Shown here: piece by piece, positions 8,040-18,222 of the stretch
How the letters are laid out: each line of letters begins with the position of its first letter
How positions within the stretch are numbered: the stretch's first letter is position 1
Source: Tepidiforma flava
Lineage (GTDB): Bacteria > Chloroflexota > Dehalococcoidia > Tepidiformales > Tepidiformaceae
Length of the DNA: 64,000 nucleotides
Direction of reading: 5' to 3'
Assembly (NCBI RefSeq): GCF_027594505.1
Contig: NZ_CP115149.1
Location: 310,001-374,000 of the forward strand
Made by a program: the position numbers and the translations under genes
The notes under the pieces: model-generated
Database searches by the model: none
The model's input: the letters and a program-made list of their open reading frames with translations, nothing else
Told to the model about the DNA's origin: nothing

Positions 8040-8780
8040 ATGCTCTCAGGGACACGGGCGCGCGGCGTGCAGCCGTTGCGGCAGCGGCGCGTGAGGCCGC
8101 GGATCTGGATCCCGGACTTCTACGGCTCGGCAGTCGGCAAGAAGGCGGTGATGGCGGTCACCGGCATCGTGCTGCTCGGCTTCGTGCTGGTGCACATGCT
8201 GGGGAACCTGCACCTCTACGAAGGCGCCGAAAAGATGAACTGGTACGGGGAGTACCTGCGGGAGATCGGCGAGCCGATCCTGCCGCGGACGGGGCTCCTC
8301 TGGATCGTGCGGAGCGTGCTCATCCTGGCGTTTGCACTGCACATCCACGCGGCCTATTCGCTGACGGTGATGAACCGGCAATCGCGGAAGACGAAGTACC
8401 AGGGCGGGCGGGATTACATCGCGGCGAACTACGCGGCCCGGACGATGCGGTGGAGCGGGGTCATCGTCGGCCTGTTCGTCATTTACCACCTGATGGACCT
8501 GACCTGGGGCATGGGCGGGGCGGACTTCACGAAGGGCGAGCCGTACCAGAACGTGGTGGCGAGCCTTTCCCGCTGGCCGATTGCGGGCGTCTACATCGTG
8601 GCGAACCTGCTGCTGGGGATGCACATCTATCACGGCGCGTGGAGCCTGTTCCAGTCGCTGGGCTGGTCGCACCCGCGGTTCAATCACTGGCGGCGGGTGT
8701 TCGCGGCGGCGTTCGCGGCCATCATCGTCATCGGCAACGTGTCGTTCCCGATTGCCGTGCTGACAGGCATCGTGGAGTAG
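8040..8780 (+). CDS. sdhC: Succinate dehydrogenase cytochrome b subunit
   Basis: A 246-residue membrane protein with about five hydrophobic helices (for example [51 protein letters not shown]). Histidines sit inside these helices at places expected for the two haems of the B. subtilis-type single-subunit cytochrome b558 anchor. It would anchor SdhAB and pass electrons to quinone. The start is fixed by AAGGAGG immediately upstream. It heads the intact order sdhC-sdhA-sdhB with a 9-base gap to sdhA; there is no sdhD, as expected for this class. Confidence 0.88.
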   Translation: MLSGTRARGVQPLRQRRVRPRIWIPDFYGSAVGKKAVMAVTGIVLLGFVLVHMLGNLHLYEGAEKMNWYGEYLREIGEPILPRTGLLWIVRSVLILAFALHIHAAYSLTVMNRQSRKTKYQGGRDYIAANYAARTMRWSGVIVGLFVIYHLMDLTWGMGGADFTKGEPYQNVVASLSRWPIAGVYIVANLLLGMHIYHGAWSLFQSLGWSHPRFNHWRRVFAAAFAAIIVIGNVSFPIAVLTGIVE

Positions 8781-8789
8781 GGGAAGGCC

Positions 8790-10702
8790 ATGCTGGACGC
8801 GAAGATTCCCGCTGGGCACATCTCGGAGAAGTGGAGCAACGCGAAGTTCGAGACGAAGCTGGTCGCCCCGCAAAACCGGCGGAAGTTCGAGATCATCGTG
8901 GTGGGGACGGGGCTGGCTGGCTCCTCGGCGGCGGCGACGCTGGGCGAGATGGGCTACAACGTGAAGGTGTTCTGCTTCCGGGACAGCCCGCGGCGGGCCC
9001 ACTCGATCGCGGCGCAGGGCGGCATCAACGCGGCGAAGAACTACAAGAACGACGGCGACTCTGTCTTCCGGTTGTTCTACGACACGATCAAGGGCGGCGA
9101 CTACCGGGCGCGCGAGGCGAACGTCTACCGGCTGGCGGAGATCAGCGTTCAGATCATCGACCAGTGCGTGGCACAAGGGGTGCCGTTCGCGCGGGAGTAC
9201 GGCGGGCTGCTGGACAACCGGTCGTTCGGCGGCGCGCAGGTGGCGCGGACGTTCTACGCGCGCGGCCAGACGGGGCAGCAGCTGCTGCTGGGCGCGTACC
9301 AGGCGCTTTCGCGCCAGATCGAGGCGGGCACGGTGAAGATGTACCCGCGGACGGAGATGCTGGACCTGGTCGTGGAGAACGGCCGGGCGGTCGGCATCAT
9401 CACGCGGGACCTGGTGACGGGGAGATCCAGCGGCACGCGGGCCACGCGGTGGTGCTGGCGACGGGCGGCTACGGGAACGTCTTCTACCTTTCGACGAACG
9501 CAAAGGGGAGCAACGTGACGGCCGCGTGGCGGGCGCACAAGAAGGGCGCCTACTTCGCGAACCCGTGCTTCACGCAGATTCACCCGACGTGCATCCCGGT
9601 CAGCGGCGACTACCAGTCGAAGCTGACGCTGATGAGCGAGTCGCTGCGCAACGACGGCCGGATCTGGGTGCCGAAGAACCCGAACGACACGCGGCCGCCG
9701 AACCAGATCCCGGAGGAGGAGCGGGACTACTACCTCGAGCGGATGTATCCCTCGTTCGCGAACCTCGTGCCGCGCGATGTGGCGTCGCGGGCGGCGAAGC
9801 GGATGGTGGATGCGGGCTACGGCGTCGGGCCGCTGAAGAACGGGGTGTACCTCGACTTCAAGACGGCGATCGAGCGGCTCGGCCGGTCGGTCATCGAGCA
9901 GCGGTACGGGAACCTGTTCGATATGTACGAGAACATCGCCGGGGAGAACCCATACGAGGTGCCGATGCGCATCTACCCGGCGGTGCACTACACGATGGGC
10001 GGCCTCTGGGTCGATTACAACCTGATGTCGAACCTGCCGGGGCTGTTCGTGCTGGGCGAAGCGAACTTCAGCGACCACGGCGCGAACCGGCTTGGCGCGT
10101 CGGCGCTGATGCAGGGGCTGGCGGACGGCTACTTCATCCTGCCGACGACCATCGCCGGGGACCTCGCGCCGCAGCTGAACACGCCGGTGCCCTCGACGGA
10201 TTCGCCTGCCTTCCGGGAGGCGGAGGAGGGGGTTCGGGAGCAGATCAACCGTCTCCTCAGCATCAAGGGCAGCCGCTCGGTGGATTCGTTCCACCGGGAG
10301 CTGGGCAAGCTGATGTGGGACTACTGCGGCATGGCGCGGAACGCGGAGGGGCTGAAGCATGCCCGCCAGCGGATCGCCGAGCTGCGGGAGGAGTTCTGGA
10401 AGGACGTGAAGGTGCTGGGCGAGGGCGAGAGCCTGAACCAGTCGCTGGAGAAGGCCGGCCGGGTGGCGGACTTCTTCGAGCTCGCAGAGCTGATGTGCCA
10501 GGACGCGCTGCACCGGGAGGAATCGTGCGGCGGGCACTTCCGGGAGGAGTACCAGACGCCGGACGGCGAGGCGCAGCGCGATGACGAGCACTTCGCATAC
10601 GTGGCCGCGTGGGAGTACTGCGGCCCGGGCAAGGACGCGAAGCTCCACAAGGAAGACCTGGTATTCGAGTACGTGCACCCGACGCAGAGGAGCTACAAAT
10701 GA
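8790..10702 (+). CDS. sdhA: Succinate dehydrogenase flavoprotein subunit (frame break)
   Basis: The FAD-binding catalytic subunit of complex II. The dinucleotide motif [19 protein letters not shown] lies near residue 35, and [18 protein letters not shown] contains the His that holds FAD covalently. Downstream are [10 protein letters not shown] and [17 protein letters not shown], the capping/catalytic signature. Length is about 637 residues after repair. The frame breaks near 9420, where ACGGGGAG lacks one base; repair gives [20 protein letters not shown]. The stop overlaps the sdhB start (AAATGA), so the subunits are translationally coupled. An essential respiratory enzyme broken at one homopolymer site is best read as a sequence error. 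Confidence 0.92.
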
Positions 10703-11490
10703 GCACGCTGAACCTGACCCTGAAGGTCTGGCGGCAGGCCGGGCCGAACGACCCGGGGCGTTTCGAGGTGTACGAGGCGAACGGCATCAACGAGGACATG
10801 TCGTTCCTCGAGATGCTGGACGTGGTGAACGAGCGGCTCATCGCCGAGAACAAGGAGCCGATTGCCTTCGACCACGACTGCCGGGAGGGGATTTGCGGGT
10901 CGTGCGGGATGGTCATCAACGGCGTGCCGCACGGGCCGAAGAAGCTGACGACGACCTGCCAGCTGCACATGCGGAACTTCAAGGACGGCGACACGATCGT
11001 GGTGGAGCCGTGGCGGGCGACGGCGTTCCCGGTGATCAAGGACCTCGTGGTCGACCGGTCGGCGTTCGACAAGATCATCCAGGCGGGCGGCTACATCACG
11101 GCGCCGACGGGCGCTGCGCGGGACGCGAACAGCATCCTGATCCCGAAGCAGATTGCGGACCAGGCGTTCGACGCGGCGGCGTGCATCGGCTGCGGGGCCT
11201 GCGTGGCGGCGTGCCCGAACGGCGCGGCGCAGCTCTTCACGGCGGCGAAGATTGCGCACCTGAACCTGCTGCCGCAGGGCCAGCCGGAGCGCTGGAGCCG
11301 CACGGTAGCGATGGTGGACACGATGGAGGAGTACTTCGGCAGCTGCACGAACTACGCGGAGTGCGAGGCGGTCTGCCCGAAGGGCATCAGCATCGAGTTC
11401 ATCGCGAAGATGAACCGGGACTACCTGAAGGCGAAGTTCAAGGACCGGCGGGCGGTGGTGAAGGTGGATATGACGGAGGCGGCCGGCTGA
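10699..11490 (+). CDS. sdhB: Succinate dehydrogenase iron-sulfur subunit
   Basis: A 263-residue electron-transfer subunit of complex II. The [2Fe-2S] site is in [18 protein letters not shown] plus a later TTTCQ. The [4Fe-4S] site is [15 protein letters not shown], and [14 protein letters not shown] supplies the remaining cysteines of the [3Fe-4S]/[4Fe-4S] pair. The ATG overlaps the sdhA stop by four bases. The gene is intact. Electrons flow from FAD in SdhA through these clusters to the SdhC haems and quinone. Confidence 0.93.
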   Translation: MSTLNLTLKVWRQAGPNDPGRFEVYEANGINEDMSFLEMLDVVNERLIAENKEPIAFDHDCREGICGSCGMVINGVPHGPKKLTTTCQLHMRNFKDGDTIVVEPWRATAFPVIKDLVVDRSAFDKIIQAGGYITAPTGAARDANSILIPKQIADQAFDAAACIGCGACVAACPNGAAQLFTAAKIAHLNLLPQGQPERWSRTVAMVDTMEEYFGSCTNYAECEAVCPKGISIEFIAKMNRDYLKAKFKDRRAVVKVDMTEAAG

Positions 11491-11561
11491 GGCGGCGCCG
11501 CGTCCCTTAGGGCTCGCGGCGGCCGCGGCTCAGGGAGGGGCCGGATATCGACGCAGACCCG

Positions 11562-11597
11562 GGCCCCGACACTGGCGGTGACACCAGTTCGGGGGCC
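11562..11597 (+). terminator. Hairpin between sdhB and the methyl-accepting protein gene
   Basis: Arms GGCCCCGA-C-ACTGG and CCAGT-TCGGGGGCC enclose an 8-base loop (11576-11583). It lies about 70 bases after sdhB and ends five bases before the next ATG, so it can end the sdh transcript and also cover the ribosome-binding region of the following gene, where no Shine-Dalgarno is visible. Confidence 0.5.
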
Positions 11598-11602
11598 TCT
11601 GC

Positions 11603-13234
11603 ATGTCCGAAACCGGGAGCCGCGGGCTGCTTTCGCGCATCTCCGTCGCCAACCTGCTGCTGGCGGCGTGCTTCGGCACGGTCGCGATGATTGCGGTGAT
11701 GGGAGCACTGGGATACAGCTTCCTCGCTGGCGCGGGCGAGGCCGGGAAGGCGCGTCTGCTGGCTGGCATCGCCGCGGCGGCGGGCATCGGGGCGGCAGCG
11801 GCGGGCGTGTGGCTCTGGCGGCAGATCCGGGCAGGTTCGGAGCCGGTCGTCCGGGCGGCGCGGGACCTCGCGCTGGGCATCCTGCCGGCGGAGCCGCCTT
11901 CCGGCGGCGTCGGCGAGTTTGCCCAACTGGCGGATTCGTTCGGGGAGGCAATTGCCCAGCTCCGGCGGCTGAGCGAGGTGGCGCAGAAGATCGCCGCGGG
12001 CGACCTCACGACGCCGGTGCCGAAGGTCTCGGAGCAGGACGTGCTCGGCTGCGCGATGCAGGGGATGGTGGACAACCTGCGCGACGTCGTCGGCAAGGTG
12101 TTGACCGGGACGCGGGAGGTGGTTGCCGCGTCGGAGGAGGTAGGCACTTCGTCCGACCTGATGCGGAGCGCGGCGCAGGAGATCGCGAATGCGACCGGCG
12201 AAGTCAGCGCGTCTTCGGTACACCTGGCTGAGCTGGCGTCGACCTCGGACCGGGACGCGGCGGAGCTGACGGGCGCGCTCGAGGCGATGGTAGAGAGCGC
12301 GCGGGAGAGCGCCGAGGCGGCGCGCGTCGCGGGAGGAGGCGGAACGGATCGGCCAGCGGATCGCCGAGGTGACGGTGCACGCCTCGCGGGTGGCGGATGA
12401 GGCAGCCCGCAGCCAGGAGGTGGCGACGGAGGGGTACGAGGCGGTGCAGCTGGCGATCCGGGCGATCGACGGGCTGGCGGCCTCGGTCGAGGCGACGGCG
12501 CGGACGGTCGACGAGCTGGGGACGTTCGGCGAGCAGATCGGCGACATCGTGCGCACGATCGACGAGATTGCGGGGCAGACGAACCTGCTGGCGCTGAACG
12601 CGGCGATCGAGGCGGCGCGCGCCGGGGAGCAGGGGCGGGGTTCGCCGTGGTGGCCGACAGCGTGCGGGCGCTGGCCGAGCGCTCCTCGGCGGCGACGAAG
12701 GAGATCGCGGCGCTCGTCGGGCGTGTGCAGGAAGGCACGCAGCAGGCGGTCGCGGCGATGACCGCGGGGGTCGCGCAGGCGGAAGAAGGGCGGACGGTCT
12801 CAGCGCGGGCGGGCGATTCGCTCCGGGCGATCATCGAGGCGGTGCGGGGGTCGACGTCGCAGATGCAGAGCATCGCGGCCGAGATCGGCAGCCTGAAGGC
12901 CGGCGCCGAGCGCATCATCGCGGCGGTGACGACGATTGCCGCGGGTGCGGAGCAGTCAGCGGAGCGGGCGGCCGAGACGGCGCGGGCAGCGGCATCGCTG
13001 CGGAGCGCGGTCCTGCAGGTCGCAGCGACGAGCGAGGAGAATTCGGCCGCGGCCGAGCAGGTGGCCGCTTCGACCGAGGAGCTGACGGCCCACGCCGGGC
13101 GGCTGGACCAGACCGCGAAGCGAATGCAGGCGCTGGCGCAGGAGCTGAAGGCGAGTTCGGAGAAGTTCGCCTGGGAGCGACGGAAGGTCAACCTGCCCGT
13201 GGCGGTGGACCGGCGGAAGCGGCCGGCGGCGTGA
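11603..13234 (+). CDS. Methyl-accepting chemotaxis-like protein (two frame breaks)
   Basis: An N-terminal membrane segment ([19 protein letters not shown]) and a second hydrophobic stretch ([20 protein letters not shown]) with almost no periplasmic domain between them are followed by a HAMP-like linker. The long helical signalling domain ends in the conserved hairpin tip region ([20 protein letters not shown], then [16 protein letters not shown]). The lack of an external sensor domain suggests it senses a cytoplasmic or membrane signal. The frame breaks near 12328, where a GC pair is apparently lost from a GCGC tract, and near 12640, where C is lost after GGGG. No che genes lie nearby. Length is about 543 residues after repair. 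Confidence 0.85.
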
Positions 13235-13295
13235 GTTTCTGCGGCCGGCCGGTGCCCGCCTGACGGGGCGGGCCAGGCTCGGGTAACGTAGGAGC

Positions 13296-13665
13296 GTGGG
13301 ACGGCGCCGAACGAGGAAAGCCCAACGCCGGCTCCAGCAGCGGGGCCGGACGTGGTGGGAAGAGGTCACCCGGGAGCCGCGCGACGGTGCGGCCGGGGCG
13401 CGCGGAGCGCGCGCAGGCGGACCCGTTCGAGGATTTCGGGCCGGGCGGCTCGTGGGACGACGGCGAGCTGCTGGCGGCGTTCTCCGCCGGGCGCGATGGG
13501 GCGCCGGCGCGGACCTGCGGGGGCTGTCGGGAGTTCGTCGAGGACGGCGAGCTGGGCCGCGGGACGTGCCTGCACCCGGGGAGCGGAGTGCTGCACCCGT
13601 GGACCGACACCGCGGGGTGCGACTTTTGGAGCCGCGGCGGCCGCCGGCAGGCATCGGCCTGGTGA
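13296..13665 (+). CDS. Small Cys-rich hypothetical protein (frame uncertain)
   Basis: I do not recognise this gene. The C-terminal part (frame from 13387) reads TCGGCREFVEDGELGRGTCL and then ends GCDFW, giving four regularly spaced Cys plus a His that could bind a metal or Fe-S cluster. It follows a DPFEDFGPGGSWDDGELL acidic stretch. An Arg-rich N-terminal stretch (GRRRTRKAQRRLQQRGRTWW) starts at a GTG at 13296 in a different frame, and the two fit together only with a frame break near 13420. Alternatively the gene starts at the GTG at 13387. It is read in the same direction as nrdR, which follows 147 bases later. Confidence 0.45.
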
Positions 13666-13672
13666 CGCGCCT

Positions 13673-13684
13673 ACAAGATCTTGT
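13673..13684 (+). promoter_or_regulatory. Candidate NrdR operator upstream of nrdR
   Basis: ACAAGATCTTGT is a perfect 12-bp palindrome. CTTGTG within it is repeated at 13697-13702, a spacing of 17 bases. NrdR boxes are short AT-biased palindromes with TTGTG-type arms found upstream of nrd genes. Position, 31 bases before a -35 hexamer, fits an operator for nrdR autoregulation. The match is by eye only. Confidence 0.4.
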
Positions 13685-13714
13685 GGTTCTTTGCGGCTTG
13701 TGTCCCAGATCCAG

Positions 13715-13744
13715 TTGACAGGGCTGTGCGGGGTGCTGCACTAT
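13715..13744 (+). promoter_or_regulatory. Candidate nrdR promoter
   Basis: A consensus TTGACA (13715-13720), an 18-base spacer and CACTAT (13739-13744). It is about 70 bases before the nrdR start codon and just downstream of the ACAAGATCTTGT palindrome. Confidence 0.55.
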
Positions 13745-13812
13745 TCGCCCTGCGCCGCGCGGCTCACCGAGAACTGCGAAGGCGCCTACACACCTCAGGA
13801 GTTTATGTCGCG

Positions 13813-14379
13813 GTGCGGTGTCCCTACTGCCACTACCGGGATTCGCGGGTGACGGACAGCCGGTCGACGGACGACGGCATCCGGCGGCGGCGGCAGTGCA
13901 TCCGCTGCGGCGAGCGGTTCACCACCGTGGAGCTGGTGCAGCTGGCAACCGTGCAGGTGGTGAAGCGGGACGGCCGGCGGGAGGAGTTTTCGCGCGAGAA
14001 GCTGCTGCGGGGCCTCCGGGCGGCGTGCGCGAAGCGGAATATCTCCGTCGGGCAGCTCGAGAGCATCGTGGCGGAGATCGAGGCGAAGGTGCTGGCCGAC
14101 GGCCGGGCGGAGGTGCCATCGCAGGTTGTGGGAGAACTTGCGATGGACGCGCTGCGGAAGCTGGACCACATCGCGTACATCCGGTTCGCCTCGGTCTACC
14201 GCTCGTTCGCCGACATCGAATCGCTGAAGGAGGCGGTGGAGCAGCTCGAACAGGGCCGGGTGCCGACGTTCGAGGAGCGCACGCTGCAGCTTTCGCTGCC
14301 GGAGCCGGAACCGACCGACCTGCGCGCGGCGCGGGTCCAGCGCGAAGCGCCCGGGGCGCTGGCGGAATCGGCACGGTAG
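13813..14379 (+). CDS. nrdR: Transcriptional repressor NrdR
   Basis: The ATP/dATP-sensing repressor of ribonucleotide reductase genes. It begins RCPYCHYRDSRVTDSR and has a second CIRCGERFTT pair: the four-Cys zinc ribbon of NrdR. An ATP-cone follows (VVKRDGRREEFSREKLLRGL). The start is GTG at 13813, directly before the first zinc-ribbon Cys, with AGGAG 11 bases upstream; the ATG at 13805 is out of frame. Length is 188 residues, longer than the usual 150-160, with a Pro/Glu/Ala tail. The gene is followed by a small ORF and nrdJ, its expected target. Confidence 0.92.
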   Translation: MRCPYCHYRDSRVTDSRSTDDGIRRRRQCIRCGERFTTVELVQLATVQVVKRDGRREEFSREKLLRGLRAACAKRNISVGQLESIVAEIEAKVLADGRAEVPSQVVGELAMDALRKLDHIAYIRFASVYRSFADIESLKEAVEQLEQGRVPTFEERTLQLSLPEPEPTDLRAARVQREAPGALAESAR

Positions 14380-14383
14380 CGCC

Positions 14384-14707
14384 GTGAAGATCTGGGAAGT
14401 GCACGCGAGCCTGGGACACGCCCCCATCCGCACGACGCCGGACGGCGACGCCGACGTAGGCGGCCTGCTGCTCTCGGAGAAGGCGTACCTGCTCGTGATG
14501 CGGGTGATGCGTCCGCACGAGCTCGCGCAGCTGGTCGAGGCCGAAGGGCCGGCCGGCGCAGCGGAGCGGCTCATCGGCATGCTCGCCGGCGACGGCGTGG
14601 ATGGGACGGGGCGGACGCTCGCGATGGGCCGCACGCGGCTCGGGGAGCCGATTCTGCGGAGGAGCGACGAGCCGGCGCCGGCGGAAGCCGGGCGCTGGCG
14701 GCCCTAG
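14384..14707 (+). CDS. Hypothetical protein between nrdR and nrdJ
   Basis: I do not recognise this 107-residue protein. It starts with GTG four bases after the nrdR stop and is intact. It opens KIWEVHASLGHAPIRTTPDG, continues through a helical segment (AYLLVMRVMRPHELAQLVEA) and ends in an Ala/Pro-rich tail. There is no signal peptide, no membrane segment and no Cys. The strand, tight spacing and position suggest co-transcription with nrdR. The nrdJ promoter overlaps its last codon. Confidence 0.5.
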   Translation: MKIWEVHASLGHAPIRTTPDGDADVGGLLLSEKAYLLVMRVMRPHELAQLVEAEGPAGAAERLIGMLAGDGVDGTGRTLAMGRTRLGEPILRRSDEPAPAEAGRWRP

Positions 14708-14756
14708 ACAGGAAGAACAAACGTTCGTAATCTACGGCCCCACCCCGACGGGGCCG
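14705..14756 (+). promoter_or_regulatory. Candidate nrdJ promoter and leader hairpin
   Basis: TAGACA (14705-14710), 17-base spacer, TAATCT (14728-14733). It is followed at once by a hairpin with 7-bp arms CGGCCCC (14735-14741) and GGGGCCG (14750-14756). The hairpin would be at the extreme 5' end of the transcript. The leader is too short for a cobalamin riboswitch. Confidence 0.45.
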
Positions 14757-14775
14757 CGAACAAGGGAGGAAGGCC

Positions 14776-17168
14776 ATGGTCACCACGACGCACGATTTGC
14801 CCGGGCTTGGGGGCGACTTTCGCCCCGCGGAGCTTTCGCACAACGCGAAGGTGGTGATCGAGCGCCGGATCGCGAAGCGGAACGAGCAGGGCGACGCGGT
14901 CGAGACGCCGGATGAGGTGTTCCGCCGGGTTGCGCGGAACCTTGCGGAGGCCGAGCTGCGGTTCGGCGGCACCGAACAGGACCGGGCGGCGGCCGAGGAG
15001 TCGTTCTACCGGCTGATGGCGTCGCTGGACTTCCTGCCGAACTCGCCGACGCTGGTGAACGCGGGCCGCGAGCTGCAGCAGCTCTCGGCGTGCTTCGTGC
15101 TGCCGGTGCCGGATTCGATCGAAGGGATCTTCGAGGCGATCAAGCAGACGGCCATCATCCACAAGTCGGGCGGCGGCACCGGTTTCGCGTTCTCGCGCCT
15201 GCGGCCGGCGAACGCCAAGGTGAAGACGACGATGGGCGTGGCGAGCGGCCCGGTCTCGTTCATGAAGGTGTTCGACGCCGCAACGGAGGCGATCAAGCAG
15301 GGCGGCACCCGGCGCGGCGCGAACATGGGCATCCTCCGCGTCGACCACCCGGACATCGATGAGTTCATCGAGATGAAGGCGGACATGACGACGCTGACGA
15401 ACTTCAACATCAGCGTGGCGGTGACCGAAGCCTTCATGGAGGCGCTGGAGCGCGGGACGACGTACGACATCATCGACCCGCAGACGGGCGAGCCGGTGGG
15501 CAAGCGGGACGCCCGCGAAGTGTGGGAGAAGATGGTGCGGAACGCCTGGAAGAACGGCGACCCGGGCGTGGTGTTCATCGACCGGATCAACGCGGGCGGG
15601 CGAATCCCGTGCCGAAGCGCGGCCCGATCGAATCGACGAACCCGTGCGGCGAGCAGCCGCTCTACCCGCACGATTCGTGCAACCTCGGCTCCATCAATCT
15701 GAAGAACTTCACGGTGGGCGAGCCGGGTTCGAAGCGGGTGGACTTCGACCGGCTGCGGACGACGGTCTGGCGGTGCGTCCACATGCTGGACAACGTCATC
15801 GAGATGAACGCCTACCCGATCCCGGAGATTGCGGAGACGTCGCACGCCATCCGGCGGATCGGCCTCGGGGTGATGGGCTGGGCGGACATGCTGATCGACC
15901 TGCGCATCCCGTACAACTCGGAGGCGGCGCTGCAGCTGGCGCGGGACGTCATGTCGTTCATCCAGAAGGAGGCGGACGCGGCGAGCGAGCAGCTGGCGCG
16001 GGTGCGTGGGAACTTCCCGGACTGGGCCGATTCGATCTACGGGCCGAAGGGTCCGGAGGGGCCACGGCCGATGCGGAACGCAACGCGGACGACGATCGCG
16101 CCGACGGGGACGCTGAGCATCATCGCAAACTGCTCGGGCGGCATCGAGCCGGTGTTCGCGCTGGCGTTCATCCGCTCGCACTACCTGGACAAGAACGACC
16201 CGACGAAGCGGACCGAGCTGACCGAGGTGAACGAGCAGTTCGAAGCGGTCGCGCGGGCCGAGGGGTTCTACAGCGACGAGCTGATGCGGTTCCTCGCGGA
16301 AGGCGGCCACCTCGCCGAGCGGCCGGAAGTGCCGCAGTGGGTGAAGGACGTGTTCGTCACCGCGCACGAGATTGCACCGGAGTGGCACGTGCGGATGCAG
16401 GCGGCCTTCCAGCAGTTCACCGACAACGCGGTCTCGAAGACGATCAACTTCCCGAACTCGGCGACGGTCGACGACGTGCGGATCTCATACGAGCTGGCGT
16501 ACCGGACGGGCTGCAAGGGCATCACCATCTACCGGGACGGCTCGCGCGAGTTCCAGGTGCTCAAGCACGCGGAGAAGTCGGACGCCGAGAAGGCGGTAGA
16601 GGCCGCACAGGCGATCGTGGCGCAGGCCGCCGGGCCGGTTCGGCGGCGGCTGCCGGACGAGCGGCAGGCGATCACGCACAAGTTCCGCGTCGGCGAACAG
16701 GAAGGCTACATGACGGTCGGCCTGTTCGAAGACGGGACGCCGGGCGAGGTGTTCATCAACGTCTCGAAGCAGGGGTCGACCGTTTCGGGCCTGATGGACA
16801 CGGTGGCGATGCTGACGAGCTACGCGCTGCAGTACGGCGTTCCGCTTTCGGAGCTGGCCTCGAAACTGAAGAACACGCGGTTCGAGCCCAGCGGCCCGAC
16901 GAGCAACAAGGAGATCCCGATCGCGACGAGCATCGTGGACTACGTGTTCCGCTGGCTGGAGCTGAAGTTCGGCGGCTCGAAGGCGGCGGCGCAGCCGGCG
17001 CTCATCCCGCCGGACCTCGTGGTGGAGAGCACGGGCCCGAGCGTGGCGGCGAAGCTGCACAGCGACGCGGTCGCGAGCGGCGTGGGCTGCCCGGAGTGCG
17101 GCGCGGTGCTGTACTACGCGGAGGGCTGCCTCGTCTGCCACAACTGCTTCTACAACAAGTGCGGCTGA
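14776..17168 (+). CDS. nrdJ: Adenosylcobalamin-dependent (class II) ribonucleotide reductase (frame break)
   Basis: Reduces ribonucleotides to deoxyribonucleotides using B12. Length is about 797 residues. Visible motifs are LSACFVLPVPDSIEGIF, HKSGGGTGFAFSRLRP, STNPCGEQPLYPHDSCNLGS (active-site region), GTLSIIANCSGGIEPVF and a C-terminal tail with two Cys pairs (CPECG, then CLVCHNCFYNKCG) that re-reduces the active site or binds zinc. The frame breaks near 15602, where a G is lost in GGGCGGGCG. The start is well placed after AAGGGAGGAAGGCC. The pairing with nrdR upstream implies NrdR control. Confidence 0.93.
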
Positions 17169-17195
17169 GCTGACGGTTCGAACGCACCAGCTGCG

Positions 17196-17225
17196 GCAGG
17201 GGCGCGGGGTCTCCCGCGCCCCTGC
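17196..17225 (+). terminator. nrdJ terminator hairpin
   Basis: A perfect 13-bp stem, GCAGGGGCGCGGG with its complement and the loop GTCT, 27 bases after the nrdJ stop. No U-tract follows. Confidence 0.7.
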
Positions 17226-17265
17226 GGCGTTCGACAGCGGGGCGGCGGCCCGCCACAATCGAGCC

Positions 17266-17529
17266 ATGGGGTTCTACTACGGGCCGAGTTCGCCGCAGGA
17301 TGACCCGCCGCCGGGCTCGTGGAAAGAGACGTTCATCATCATCTGGGTGGTGTTCAAGACGCTGGCCCTGCCGCTCGGGCTGCTGTTCGGCGCCATCCTG
17401 GGTTTCGTCATCGTGCTCTGGGCGTTCCTGACCTCGGCGCTGCTCGGGCTGGCGCTGCTGGGGCTGGTCGTGGCGGCCGTCGTGGCGCGGGGCATCTGGG
17501 AAGCGCGGCACCCGCCGGACCTCTCGTGA
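17266..17529 (+). CDS. Small two-helix membrane protein
   Basis: I do not recognise the family. The 87 residues start with a Pro-rich hydrophilic segment (YYGPSSPQDDPPPGSWKE). Two closely spaced hydrophobic stretches follow, TFIIIWVVFKTLALPLGLLF and ALLGLALLGLVVAAVVARG, with a short hydrophilic tail, so an integral membrane protein is predicted. The ATG is the first base triplet after a plausible leader, and the stop is next to the yggS start (TCGTGACGG), suggesting co-transcription with yggS-proC-yggT. It is intact. Confidence 0.6.
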   Translation: MGFYYGPSSPQDDPPPGSWKETFIIIWVVFKTLALPLGLLFGAILGFVIVLWAFLTSALLGLALLGLVVAAVVARGIWEARHPPDLS

Positions 17530-17537
17530 CGGCATCG

Positions 17538-18222
17538 ATGACGTCGATTCGCGAGGCGATCGCCGGGGTTCGGCAGCGCATCGCCCTTGCCTGCGAGCGC
17601 GCGGGGCGTGACCCGGGCGAGGTCCGGCTGATTGCGGTGAGCAAGACGTTCGGTCCGGACGCCGTGGCCGAGGCGCTGGCCGCGGGGGTGACGGACTTCG
17701 GCGAGAACCGGGTGCAGGAGGCGCTTCCGAAGGTCGCGGCGGTGGCGGAGCTCGCGGCGACGCGCGGGCCGCCCGCGCCGCGCTGGCACATGGTGGGACA
17801 CCTGCAATCGAACAAGGCGCGGGCGGCTGCAGGGCCCTTTGCTATACTCCACGGCATCGACTCGACCCGCCTCCTGGACGTCCTGGAACGCGCCGCCGGG
17901 GACCGGACCATCCCGGTGCTGCTCGAGGTGAACGTCGCCGGCGAGGCGACCAAATACGGTTTCGCGCCCGGCGAGGTGGGCGCGGCCGTGGCGCACGCGC
18001 GGGGACTCAGCCGGGTGCGGGTCGACGGGCTGATGACGGTTGCGCCGCCGGCGCGCTGACCCGGAGGAGGTGCGGCCCGTGTTCCGCGAACTGGCGCGGC
18101 TGGCGCGGGCGCACGGACTGCGCGAGCTCTCGATGGGCATGACTGGCGATTTCGAGGTCGCCATCGAAGAAGGGGCAACGATGGTGCGCATCGGCCGGGC
18201 GATTTTCGGAGAACGGGCATGA
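17538..18222 (+). CDS. yggS: PLP homeostasis protein, YggS/PROSC family (frame break)
   Basis: A PLP-binding alanine-racemase-fold protein of about 228 residues that buffers pyridoxal phosphate. LIAVSKTF carries the PLP Lys. Other family motifs are [35 protein letters not shown] and [17 protein letters not shown]. The frame breaks near 18053; restoring a GC pair in the GCGC tract gives a continuous [16 protein letters not shown]. The start is ATG 17538, or a GTG at 17526 that overlaps the stop of the upstream gene. The stop overlaps the proC ATG. The order yggS-proC-yggT is common in bacteria. Confidence 0.9.

Noticed and set aside
13681-13812. N-terminal extension of NrdR to 13681
   Set aside because: The extra 44 residues have no homology pattern and would include the TTGACA promoter. 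The zinc ribbon starts right after GTG 13813.
14708-14775. Cobalamin riboswitch before nrdJ
   Set aside because: Fewer than 70 bases separate the preceding ORF from the start, and there is no B12-box-like sequence.
17846-17860. TATACT-like -10 inside yggS (TTTGCTATACTCC)
   Set aside because: It lies in coding sequence without a -35 at the right distance. No gene starts downstream that would need it.
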